The position numbers and the translations under genes were made by a program. Of a stretch of 64,000 nucleotides of DNA, positions 1 through 8,349 are shown piece by piece. Under the pieces are notes generated by a model that did no database searches, had not been told where the DNA came from, and was given only the letters and a program-made list of their open reading frames with translations. Within the stretch, counting starts at the first letter, position 1; each line of letters starts with the position of its first letter. The stretch comes from Microbacterium sp. No. 7. Its GTDB lineage: Bacteria > Actinomycetota > Actinomycetes > Actinomycetales > Microbacteriaceae. The DNA lies in NCBI RefSeq assembly GCF_001314225.1, contig NZ_CP012697.1, positions 806,001-870,000 of the forward strand, written 5' to 3'.

Positions 1-1
1 T

Positions 2-1195
2 GCAGATCCAACCACTGAGCGCGAATCGGCTTCAGAACCGTGGCGGTTCGTCGCAATCGTCCCATATGTCGGACAGATCGATGTCTCGCGACGGTGTATT
101 CGCGTCAGCTTTCCGTTGGGCGTCATCGTGCTCATCGCCTCGCGGCGGCGGTGGTGGCGATGGCCGGGTGCCCAGGAACACAGCTGGAGCACGACGTCTC
201 GGGCGCTGCTCGTCGGCGACGAGGACTCGACCGAGCGTGTCCTGACAGACCATCGGCTGCAGACAGGGTTGATCATCGTTGGTGTCCGCGTTGCGGGTGT
301 GGCGGCGGCTGAAGGCGAAGCCGGGCAGAGTGGCAGCCTTGTCGTGAGCGGGGTTGCTGACTTTGAGCGGGCCCTCGATGCTACGGGCGACGATACGGCC
401 ATGGTGTCGGGAGAAAGCGGGTTGTTGGCCAAACAGGTTCGTACGATGGGAGGGCGGCTCGAGATGGGGCACCGGTACCTCATTGTGGCTCCGCACATCA
501 CGGATATAGGCGGTCACTGTATTCGTGCTCGGCTGGTTGTGAGCCTTCCACTGATGCTTGTCGAGACACCGCGTCGTGCAGGCCAGCAAGTTCTCGCCAA
601 ACGAGGTTTTGGCTTGATCGGTTCAAGGCTGCTCTTGTTGCTGCTGTCTCTGACTCTTTTCACTGTCTCTGCGCTCGTGAAATTCATGAGCGCAGAGACG
701 TTGATATATTGCCTAGAACGTATCTGCATGAACGAAATCACGTTTATGGGGCTAAGGCTCGGGTCCACGAACGTAGGTCCTGGCGCACAACTTGTAGATC
801 TGCTCAAGGGGCAAGGGGAGCGTGATAGTCTGCTTTTCAAAACAGAGAGCGATCCGCGTATAGCTCCTGTTGGCCGCGTGCTGCGCAAATACTCTATCGA
901 CGAGCCTCCTCAGCTCATCAACGTCTTCCTCGGATCCGCGAGCCTCATAGGTTCTTACTCGCAGCGTGAGGGCGAGGTGACACTGCACGATTCAGTGGCT
1001 CATCGTAGGCTGGTCGTCAAACCAGGGATGAGTGGCCTCTGGCCGATGAGTGGCCGCTCCGCGTCGAAACGGGAGGATGTGATCAGGCTTGATCTCTACT
1101 GCTCCGAAAACTTATCGTTGACAGGTGGTATCAAAATATTGCTTCGCGCGTTCAAGGCCATCTTTCATCCGGGAAGACGGCGCACTGATCCATGA
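2..1195 (+). pseudogene. Eroded initiating sugar-phosphate transferase (polyprenyl glycosylphosphotransferase), 5' end outside window
   Basis: The frame is open from base 2 to the stop at 1193-1195 (397 codons visible) and aligns along its whole length with the intact homologue at 12715-14199: membrane segment, Rossmann-like part (ALLVGDEDSTERVL near 203-245) and C-terminal sugar-transferase domain from about 560. Family-critical residues are replaced. The KFRSM segment followed by the acidic DA(D/E) pair reads GLRLGS...GPGA (743-787), GPRPQREGEV reads GSYSQREGEV, DELPQL reads DEPPQL and WQVSGR reads WPMSGR. By family knowledge it should not transfer phospho-sugar. It is odd that no stop or frameshift is present despite this drift. 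It is coupled to the next gene by an ATGA overlap at 1192. It could instead be a repurposed non-catalytic protein. Confidence 0.75.
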
Positions 1196-2289
1196 ACGTG
1201 CTTGTTCTGCATATCGTTGATCGCAGTTCTGGAGGAGTGCCGGTTGCTGCGGCAACCTACATCGCTAACTCGCCTCCGGGGGTACGTCACGCTGTATGTG
1301 TTCCCCTGCGCGCCGGCGAGCCACCGGCCGCGTTCGATGCATCGGACGATGTCGAGTTTTTTGATCTCGGATCGACGTCGCCTGTGAGATACTGGAGGCG
1401 CGTGAGAGCGCTCGCGCGTACATTGCGACCGTCGATTGTGCACGCCCATTCCAGCGTCCCTGGTGTCGTCACGAGGGTCTCTCTGAGCTCACGACGCGTG
1501 CCGATTATCTACTCGCCACACGGCTTCGCCTTCGAGCGAACGACGTCGTCGACTATGTCACGATTTGCCGTACGCGCCATCGAAACTCTGCTTGGGCTGA
1601 ACACAACTTTGATTGCTGCGTGCGGTAGGGGTGAACTGAGTGTCGCACGCCGTGTGGGTCGGTTCGCTCGTGGTGTCGATTGGGTACCGAACACCGCATC
1701 GATCGACAATTTTGCCGGTCGGTATTCCTCCGGGTTCGACGACGGTGCGGCGGTGCGTGTCTCTATGCTTGGTCGTGTCTCTCCCCAAAAGGATCCTGCA
1801 TATTTTCGAACGACGATCGACCGAATGCGACGTTATGGCGTGGCGGTCGAGGCGACGTGGATCGGTGGCTCTGAAGCACCTGACGAGCCTCTGCCCGCGG
1901 CGCTGAGCGGCATTGTCGTCAGTGGCTGGCTGGCTCGAAACGACGTCGCCAAGGCCCTTGCCGCGACCGACCTCTACGTGCACAGCGCTGCCTGGGAGGG
2001 TTTTCCGATCGCTGTTCTGGATGCACACAGTGCAGGGTGTGCGATTCTTGTACGGAATATCAGTGCATTCGAGGGCATTGATCCGCTGCTGACGGTCGAG
2101 GGCGGCCTTGACCTGTTCCTTGAGGCGGTCGGCGGCGGAGCCTACCTGCAATGGGCGCAGGACAACCGCAGTCGTTGGGACGAGTACGTACGGGAGCAAG
2201 ACGTGGATCACCAACGTGCGGCGCTGACGCGAATCTGGGGGCCTAGTGGCTCGGATCGAGAGCGAGGTGCGCGCAGTGGCGAAGCCTGA
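1192..2289 (+). CDS. Glycosyltransferase, GT4-like
   Basis: 365 aa. The GT-B fold is suggested by an N-terminal glycine-rich segment (residues 3-25, with SSGGVP), an IVHAHSS acceptor-domain motif near residue 83, and a C-terminal donor domain with GRVSPQKDP near 200. The EGFPIAVLDAHSAG motif near 270 has Asp where the usual second Glu of the EX7E motif sits. Predicted to add one sugar to the undecaprenyl-linked EPS unit at the inner membrane face. The ATG overlaps the previous stop by 4 bases (ATGA), so it is probably translationally coupled. Donor and acceptor cannot be read from sequence. Base composition is lower in GC than in genes right of 25 kb. Confidence 0.85.
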   Translation: MNVLVLHIVDRSSGGVPVAAATYIANSPPGVRHAVCVPLRAGEPPAAFDASDDVEFFDLGSTSPVRYWRRVRALARTLRPSIVHAHSSVPGVVTRVSLSSRRVPIIYSPHGFAFERTTSSTMSRFAVRAIETLLGLNTTLIAACGRGELSVARRVGRFARGVDWVPNTASIDNFAGRYSSGFDDGAAVRVSMLGRVSPQKDPAYFRTTIDRMRRYGVAVEATWIGGSEAPDEPLPAALSGIVVSGWLARNDVAKALAATDLYVHSAAWEGFPIAVLDAHSAGCAILVRNISAFEGIDPLLTVEGGLDLFLEAVGGGAYLQWAQDNRSRWDEYVREQDVDHQRAALTRIWGPSGSDRERGARSGEA

Positions 2290-2424
2290 GCTTTCTCACA
2301 TCGTTGTCAACGGACGGTTTCTCACCCAACCCCTCACCGGAGTGCAGCGGTTTGCTCGAGAAATTACACAAGAGTTGAGCTCGTTGGTCAGCCTAAAGGT
2401 CATAGTACCTGCAGGTGCCACTAG
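2276..2424 (+). pseudogene. Glycosyltransferase gene, 5' fragment cut by IS1182-type insertion
   Basis: This is the N-terminal 50 codons of a GT4-type glycosyltransferase. The segment VVNGRFLTQPLTGVQRFARE is the classic start of family-1/4 mannosyl- or rhamnosyltransferases. The start is probably GTG 2276 (GCGAGG 8 bases upstream), with GTG 2246 in frame as an alternative. The frame is interrupted at a CTAG by the IS. Deleting the IS and one CTAG copy joins this fragment in frame to 4153-5116, giving an uninterrupted protein of about 370 residues (...GATSVPDALG...). That makes this a recent single-event disruption. Confidence 0.85.
2421..2424. repeat. Target-site duplication CTAG (left, IS copy 1)
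   Basis: CTAG directly precedes the left end of the IS. The same CTAG at 4149-4152 follows the right end. A 4-base palindromic target duplication is consistent with an IS1182-type element. Confidence 0.8.
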
Positions 2425-4148
2425 GTGCGTGGGTCAGATCCTTCCGTTAACGCGCCGGGGTGAATCCGGTGGATAGCGCGGGGTGCTGGGAGAATCGATT
2501 CATGACGGTGACTGCCAGCCTGGAGGGTCTGTTCGAGGTCGAGCCGGGTGAGGCGCGGGCGCCGGGCTCGGCTGCACCGGCGGGTGCGGGCAAGACGTTC
2601 CGTGGGTATGACCAGGGGCAGTGTTTCCTGCTCCCGCCGAGTCTGGATGACTGGCTGGACGAGGATGATGAGGCCCGGTTCATCTCCGAGGTCGTCGAAG
2701 AGCTCTTGGATCTGACGCCGGTCTACGCGTCGTACGCGTCCGCCTCGGGTGCGCCTCCGTATGACCCGCGGATGATGTTGAAGCTGCTGCTGTTCGCGTA
2801 CGCGACGGGCGTGACCTCGTCTCGTGAGTTGGAGCGGCGCTGCAAGCGCGATATCGCCTTCCGGTGGCTGTCGGGCAACCAGGCGCCCGACTACCGGTCG
2901 CTGGCCCGGTTTCGTCGGCGTCACCTGGATGCCCTGCCGGGGTTGTTCCTGCAGGTGCTGCGGGTCTGCGCGGAGGCGGGGCTGGTGCGGTTGGGGCGTG
3001 TCGCGCTGGATGGCACGAAGCTGGCCGCGAACGCGTCGCGGCATAAGGCGATGAGCTACGACCGGATCGTGCCGAAGATCGATCAGCTCCAAGCCGAGGT
3101 CGCTGCGCTGCTCGCCGAGGCGGAGGCGGTCGATGAGGCCGAGGATCAGCAGTTCGGCCAGGACCGGCGCGGGGACGAGGTCGCCCCGGAGCTGGCCCGC
3201 CGTGAGGGGCGCCTGGCAAAACTACGTGCCGCGAAGGACGCGATCGAGGCCGACGCCGCCGAGAAGGCGGCAGCCGTAGCGCGGAAGAAGGCCGACGCCG
3301 CCGGTCAGCCCCCTGAACAGGCCGACGCGGCCGTCGCGACTGCAGTGGACACGGCGGCGCCGAAGCCGAAAGCGCAACGCAATTTCACCGATCCTGAGGC
3401 GCGGATGATGAAGACGGTCCGCGGCTTCGATTACGCGTTCAACGCGCAGGCCGTTGTCGATGAGGGCCACCAGATCGTGCTGAGCGCCGAGGTCACCCAG
3501 CAGGCCACCGATATCCAGCAGTTCGTCCCGATGGCCGAGCAGACCCTACGGAACCTCGACGCGGCAGGAATCGAGCGTTCCCCAGAGGTCGTCCTCGCTG
3601 ACGCGGGCTACTGCTCGGAAGCCAACCTCGAAGCCGCCGACGATCTGGACGCACAGGTGTTGATCGCGACGGGACGGCAACGTCACGGCGAGAGCTTCCC
3701 TACCGCCGGCGCCCCGGACCCGGCCCCAGAGGACGCGAGCCGGCGGGAGCGGATGGCGCACGCGCTGCGCACCGAGCAGGGCCGCACCGACTACGCGCGC
3801 CGCAAAGCCATCGTTGAACCCGCGTTCGGGCAGATGAAGACCCGGCAAAACGCCGGACAGCTCCGGCTACGCGGACTCGCCGGCGCCCAAGGCGAATGGC
3901 TACTCCACACGATCTGCCACAACCTCCGCAAGCTCCGCGTCGCTACAGCCGCCGGGCTGGCGCCCGCATAGGCCTCCCCAGGGGTCCCGGGGCGTCACAG
4001 CACGCACCGACAGTCGCCACGAGCCCCTCGCCGTGCGATCCCGCACGCTCTCACACCGCAACGGCCCGCCCGTTCCCGTTCGCGACCGTCAGCGCGCGAT
4101 GCCAGAGTCAACGCCGCGCGCCACGCCACCCGATTCTGACCCGCGCAC
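2425..4148 (+). mobile_element. IS1182-family insertion sequence, copy 1 (1,724 bp)
   Basis: The ends are inverted repeats: left GTGCGTGGGTCAGATC, right (complement) GTGCGCGGGTCAGAAT. The element carries one transposase and is flanked by CTAG on both sides. Length is 1,724 bp, identical to the inverted copy at 23546-25269. It is inserted inside a glycosyltransferase gene in the same transcriptional direction. About 180 bases between transposase stop and right end (3972-4148) hold no gene. Confidence 0.92.
2502..3971 (+). CDS. IS1182-family transposase
   Basis: 489 aa from ATG 2502, preceded by GGGAG. An in-frame GTG at 2460 would add 14 residues. The N-terminal region (residues 30-160) contains the family segment QGQCFLLPPSLDDWLDEDDE and the RWLSGNQAPDYRSLARFR block. 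The DDE catalytic residues read as D170 (LDGTKLAANAS), D367 (LADAGYCSE) and E439 (VEPAFGQMKTR). A charged Ala-rich coiled-coil insertion lies between the first and second Asp (about 190-285), typical of the family. The reading frame is intact, so the element may be active. The protein is identical to the copy at 23723-25192. Confidence 0.93.
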   Translation: MTVTASLEGLFEVEPGEARAPGSAAPAGAGKTFRGYDQGQCFLLPPSLDDWLDEDDEARFISEVVEELLDLTPVYASYASASGAPPYDPRMMLKLLLFAYATGVTSSRELERRCKRDIAFRWLSGNQAPDYRSLARFRRRHLDALPGLFLQVLRVCAEAGLVRLGRVALDGTKLAANASRHKAMSYDRIVPKIDQLQAEVAALLAEAEAVDEAEDQQFGQDRRGDEVAPELARREGRLAKLRAAKDAIEADAAEKAAAVARKKADAAGQPPEQADAAVATAVDTAAPKPKAQRNFTDPEARMMKTVRGFDYAFNAQAVVDEGHQIVLSAEVTQQATDIQQFVPMAEQTLRNLDAAGIERSPEVVLADAGYCSEANLEAADDLDAQVLIATGRQRHGESFPTAGAPDPAPEDASRRERMAHALRTEQGRTDYARRKAIVEPAFGQMKTRQNAGQLRLRGLAGAQGEWLLHTICHNLRKLRVATAAGLAPA

Positions 4149-4152
4149 CTAG
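4149..4152. repeat. Target-site duplication CTAG (right, IS copy 1)
   Basis: This CTAG matches the one at 2421-2424 and immediately follows the right terminal repeat of the IS. Confidence 0.8.
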
Positions 4153-5116
4153 CGTGCCGGACGCTCTTGGTGAAGCGCCTGTTGTTCGTCTTGGGGACGG
4201 TAGCGGTCAACGGTGGGAGCAGTTCTCGCTACCGCGGGTATTGCGCAGTCATGGCAAGCCCCTTCTGCTGAACCTAGCCAGCACGGGACCCGTCATCTAT
4301 CACAATCAGATCGTCACGCACCACGATATTACCTATGTCAGGTTTCCTGAAAGCTTCTCACGTGGGTTCCGCATCTCTTATGCCGTTCTGATGCCGCTGT
4401 TGTTGAGGAACAACCGTGGTGTCATCACCGTGAGCGAATTCTCTCGGAAGGAGATCGGCGCGCACTATCGTATTCCGGTGGATCGCATCGACGTCGTGCC
4501 CAACGGTGTGACGGCCAGCGTCGTCCACGTCGATGCTGATGATAGCGGTATCGACGAGCCTCCGTACCTGCTCGCCGTGTCCTCCCCGAACAAACATAAG
4601 AACTTCACGGCGTTGATCGATGCCTTTGTTGCCGCTGATCTTCCTCGCGAGACACAACTACTGATCGTCGGGCAGCAGGACACGGTCTTTTCGCAGACGC
4701 ACCGGCATCGGTCTGATCGAATCCGGTGGCTGGGGCGCGTCGACGACGCACAGCTGTCTCGGCTCTATCGGAACGCGACGGCCTTTGCATTCCCATCGCT
4801 CTATGAGGGTTTCGGCATTCCTCCGATTGAGGCGCAGCGGTCGGGTACTCCCGTAATCGCGGCGCGCGCCGCTTCGTTGCCGGAGGTGCTCGGTGACAGC
4901 GTACTGTGGTTCGATCCGTACGATACGCGTTCGATGACACGCGCCATCGAACGCGTGTTCACCGACAAAGAGCTGAGGCTCCTGCTTTCGGAGCGAGGCC
5001 AGGTGAATTCCGCACAGTACACATGGCGGTCGTCCGCTGAGCGTGTCGCAGCGATCGTCGCCCAGTTGCGATCGAAACAATCAGGTTTTCAGGGCAACGG
5101 AGGGACAACACCGTGA
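4153..5116 (+). pseudogene. Glycosyltransferase gene, 3' fragment downstream of IS
   Basis: This is the C-terminal 320 codons of the GT4 enzyme begun at 2276. It holds the end of the acceptor domain (YHNQIVTHHDITYVRFPESF), the linker VVPNGV, the donor-domain segment SPNKHKNFTALIDAF, and the EX7E motif EGFGIPPIEAQRSGTPVIA. An open frame running from IS sequence (3896) through this fragment is a chimera, not a natural gene, although a truncated product from an internal start is possible. The stop overlaps the next start (GTGA, 5113-5116), so downstream genes may lose translational coupling or be driven by IS-borne transcription. Confidence 0.85.
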
Positions 5117-6324
5117 CAGAGCTATCCCTCCCTAAGATTGCAGCGTCGATCGCGTTCGATGAGAACTCTCTACGCGCGATCGCACGCTTCGCACATGAGC
5201 GAGGGCTGCTCACTAGGCGAGCTATACGCAACTCGCGTGCCGTGCTCGACAAGGCGGCGCAGATCAATCGCTTCGTGCGCTCACCATGGGTTGACGAATA
5301 TACCAATCGACACATCGCTAAGATCGATGCCGGAGCGTTGCCGGAGGATGAACTCGTATCCGTCACATCGGAGATGGTACGGCTCATCGGCGGTCCTATC
5401 CATTCGCCGTTGAACCATCGCATGGGCAACGCGACTTGGAAGACGGTGTACGATCGTCGTGCCAGTCGTGTTGATTTCGGCGACGCCGACTTTCTTTTCT
5501 CGATGCCAGGTTCGTCGCTGCTCACGTTCGCTGCCAACGCGCACCGCCGTTTGATTCTGCACGAGATCGACGCCCATCCGCGGGTCCGCAATCAAATGCT
5601 CGAGGAAGTATACGGGCAGCATCGTTCCCGCGCTGAGACCTATCCACGGAGTTTCGTCGAACGTATCGAGCGCGAGATGGAACTCGCCAACGTCGTGCTT
5701 GTGCCGGGACGCGTCGTGCGTGAGCAGATGCTGAGCAACGGTGTGCCTGAGTCGAAGGTGCGAACCGTCGCGTACGGCGTCGACCTCTCCGTCTTCCGGC
5801 CGCTCGAGTCGGTGCAACGGTCCGCGTCACGCCGACTTCAGGCGGTGTTCACAGGGCAGATCTCACTTCGTAAGGGTGTTCCGTTCCTTATTGAGGCCGT
5901 ACGCGGTCAGCAAATTGACCTCACGCTCGTGGGTCAGATCTTTGATCGCGGCATCGTCGCGGAACTCCCAGAGAACGTTCGGCTTGCGGGAGTGCTTCCG
6001 TCCGCGGAGCTCGCCGCTCTATACTCCTCAATGGATGTCTTCGTGCTTCCCTCCATTGAGGACAACTTTGGCCTTGTCGTCACAGAAGCGGCGTCAGCGG
6101 GGCTCCCCGTAATCACGACATCGGCAGTGGGCGCAGCTGAGTACCTTTCCGACGTGCATACAATCGTGGAGCCTGGTAGCTCTCGTGCCCTCCGTACGGC
6201 GCTCGGCGACCGGCGCACGCTGACACGGGACGAGCGTCAGCTGATCGCGGCTGATGCTAGCAGCCTCGCCTGGCCCGATTGGGCGGACTACGCGGCAACC
6301 GTCATAAGAGAGGTCAGCAGATGA
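5113..6324 (+). CDS. Glycosyltransferase, GT4
   Basis: 403 aa, GTG start in a GTGA overlap with the upstream fragment. The N-terminal half is divergent (FLFSMPGSSLL near 140). The C-terminal donor domain is canonical: FTGQISLRKGVPFLIEAV near 255 and the EX7E motif in EDNFGLVVTEAASAGLPVI near 325. The VVLVPGRVVREQMLSNGV linker precedes the donor domain. Expected to be a cytosolic or peripheral-membrane enzyme extending the lipid-linked repeat unit. Sugar specificity is not readable. Confidence 0.85.
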   Translation: MTELSLPKIAASIAFDENSLRAIARFAHERGLLTRRAIRNSRAVLDKAAQINRFVRSPWVDEYTNRHIAKIDAGALPEDELVSVTSEMVRLIGGPIHSPLNHRMGNATWKTVYDRRASRVDFGDADFLFSMPGSSLLTFAANAHRRLILHEIDAHPRVRNQMLEEVYGQHRSRAETYPRSFVERIEREMELANVVLVPGRVVREQMLSNGVPESKVRTVAYGVDLSVFRPLESVQRSASRRLQAVFTGQISLRKGVPFLIEAVRGQQIDLTLVGQIFDRGIVAELPENVRLAGVLPSAELAALYSSMDVFVLPSIEDNFGLVVTEAASAGLPVITTSAVGAAEYLSDVHTIVEPGSSRALRTALGDRRTLTRDERQLIAADASSLAWPDWADYAATVIREVSR

Positions 6325-7208
6325 GCCGCCTGCGTGTGAGCGCAGTCATTCCTACGATCGGGCGGGACGAACTGTTCTCGACCGTGGAGTCGGTCCTCGC
6401 GCAGACAGTAGGACTGGCTGAGGTGATTGTGGCAGCGGATACGGCCGACGAACTCTCGCTGCCTGAGGATGAACGTGTGCGCGTACTGCGGACGGGACCT
6501 CGCGCAGGAGGGAACGTTGCTCGGATGGCGGGCATCCGTGCGGCAACGGGCGACTGCATCGCATTGCTCGATGACGACGACCTCTGGGACCCCGACAAAC
6601 TGGAGCATCAGCTGGCGGAGATCAGCTGGCACATCGACGATCCTCTGGCAAACGACAGATGGGTGAGTTCGACGCTCGTGACTGAGCCTACGGGCCGGGT
6701 CTGGCCTGAGCGGCGGTACGCTGGCGAGCGTGTGCCGGAGTACTTGTTTCACAAGAAGAAAGTAAAGGGCGGCACTGGGGCCATGCACACCTCAACACTG
6801 CTCTTTCCCCGCTCATTGGTGATCGCGCATCCGTTCGACGAGTCGCTGCGCTTTCATCAGGACATCGATTGGCTGGCTCGTCTCGACCGCGAAGTTCCTG
6901 ATATTCAGGTCGTGCAGGTGCAGGAGCCGCTGACCCGGCTGAGGTTCGGCGGCGAGTCGGTGTCGCGTGGCATCACCGCAGACCAATCTGCAGCGTGGGC
7001 TGGGCACGCCCTGGCGCATTCGACCGCTCAGGTCCAAGCAGATTTCCTGCTCACCGTTTCATATTTCCAAGCGTTGCGGTACCGCGACTGGAAGGCGGGC
7101 CTGCGCATGGTGCGGCTCGCGTTCCGACGAGGGCGGCCGAGCATCAACAGTCTCAGTGCCGTTGTAATTCTTCCAGCGAAGATCGCCTTGCGAGGATCGA
7201 AGATATGA
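6321..7208 (+). CDS. Glycosyltransferase family 2
   Basis: 295 aa. The start is ATG 6321, chosen because it forms an ATGA overlap with the upstream stop and begins the typical GT2 N-terminus (RVSAVIPTIGRDELFSTVES). The GT-A DXD-type motif is LLDDDDLWDPDKL near residue 88, the metal/nucleotide-sugar site. The C-terminal third has FHQDIDWLARLDRE, typical of GT2 acceptor regions. It is an inverting enzyme by family. It sits between two GT4 genes in the same operon and probably acts on the same repeat unit. Confidence 0.88.
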   Translation: MSRLRVSAVIPTIGRDELFSTVESVLAQTVGLAEVIVAADTADELSLPEDERVRVLRTGPRAGGNVARMAGIRAATGDCIALLDDDDLWDPDKLEHQLAEISWHIDDPLANDRWVSSTLVTEPTGRVWPERRYAGERVPEYLFHKKKVKGGTGAMHTSTLLFPRSLVIAHPFDESLRFHQDIDWLARLDREVPDIQVVQVQEPLTRLRFGGESVSRGITADQSAAWAGHALAHSTAQVQADFLLTVSYFQALRYRDWKAGLRMVRLAFRRGRPSINSLSAVVILPAKIALRGSKI

Positions 7209-8335
7209 CCCCACCGCCGCTTGTGGCCGTGTTCCGCTCGGGACTGCTCGCCGGTTCTGAGACATTCGTGCGAACACAGGGCGACACGCTTCCAACGTGG
7301 CGCTCTGTCTTTGTGGGTTTCGAGCGCATCGAGTCCCCGCTGGCGCGCGACACCGATGTAATCCTGTATCGCTCGGCCGGTGGACGTGCGAGGGTGCGAG
7401 CGGCGAAGCTCTTTGCGCGCTCCGGCACGTTGCGTCGCTACCTCACGAGTGCGAGGCCCGACGTTCTGCATGCTCACTTTGGATTCGATGGCGCCGTCGT
7501 GCGGTCGGCTGCGCGTCGCGCGAACATACCACTGATAGTCACACTGCACGGCGCCGATGCGACGGCCGATGCACAGGCTGGAGGCTGGAGAGGTCCCCTC
7601 TATCGACGCCGCCTTCGCCGCCTTTTCGCCGATGCTGCCGTTGTTATCGCTGTGTCGCAGGCGATCGCCGAGCGTGCTCTCTCTCTGGGCGCGCCGGCGG
7701 AGAAGACCGTAGTGCACTATATTGGCATTCCGTCGGAAAGCGTGGGCGCCGCTCCCGAGGTGAGTATACGGAGCGGAGTGCTGTTCGTCGGGCGTTTGAC
7801 GGAGAAGAAGGGCCTCGATGATCTCATCGCGGCTTATGCAGGCTTGCCTCCCGAACTACGTGAACGACAGCCGCTCACCGTGATCGGCGATGGACCAAAA
7901 GACTTGGATTACCGCGCATTGGCTCAACAGGCGACCGTCGATGTGAATTTTCTCGGTGCGCAACCCCCGAGCGAGGTGATTGCGGCCATGCGTGCATGTG
8001 CGGTGTTCTGTGCGCCGTCAAAGACAGCCGCGAACGGCGATACCGAGGGTCTGCCGATCGTTGTGCTCGAGGCGGCTCGTGAGGGCGCCCCTATCGTTGC
8101 GACCCGTCACTCAGGGATTCCTGAGGCTGTCGTTGATGGCCAAACAGGCGTTCTGGTTGACGAGGGCGACGTGGAGGCGCTGCGCCGAGCGCTGGAATCG
8201 ATGCTGACCGATCGGGCAAGGGCTGAGACTATGGCTCGTGCTGGAAGGGCTTGGGTGATATCCGAGTTCAATACGGCCAAACAGTCGGAGAAGCTCGAGC
8301 GACTGTACGTTCGAGCACGCGAGCGACGTGCATAG
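7205..8335 (+). CDS. Glycosyltransferase, GT4 (WcaL/AmsK-like)
   Basis: 376 aa from ATG 7205 (ATGA overlap); an upstream open extension to 6995 overlaps the GT2 gene and is rejected. Motifs: GSETFVRTQ near residue 20, VLHAHFGFDGA and VTLHGAD in the acceptor domain, FVGRLTEKKGLDDLIAAY near 200, and EGLPIVVLEAAREGAPIVAT (EX7E) near 290. The HAHFG plus SETF pattern resembles colanic-acid WcaL/AmsK-type galactosyltransferases, but specificity is inference. It is followed after 14 bases by the flippase gene. Confidence 0.87.
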   Translation: MTPPPLVAVFRSGLLAGSETFVRTQGDTLPTWRSVFVGFERIESPLARDTDVILYRSAGGRARVRAAKLFARSGTLRRYLTSARPDVLHAHFGFDGAVVRSAARRANIPLIVTLHGADATADAQAGGWRGPLYRRRLRRLFADAAVVIAVSQAIAERALSLGAPAEKTVVHYIGIPSESVGAAPEVSIRSGVLFVGRLTEKKGLDDLIAAYAGLPPELRERQPLTVIGDGPKDLDYRALAQQATVDVNFLGAQPPSEVIAAMRACAVFCAPSKTAANGDTEGLPIVVLEAAREGAPIVATRHSGIPEAVVDGQTGVLVDEGDVEALRRALESMLTDRARAETMARAGRAWVISEFNTAKQSEKLERLYVRARERRA

Positions 8336-8349
8336 GAAGGCTGCGCGGG

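Noticed and set aside
3896..4152. Open frame running from IS sequence into the glycosyltransferase fragment (ORF 3896-5116) as one 406-aa gene
   Set aside because: The first 85 codons are the non-coding right part of the IS read in another frame, also present in IS copy 2 without the glycosyltransferase. Only 4153-5116 is glycosyltransferase.
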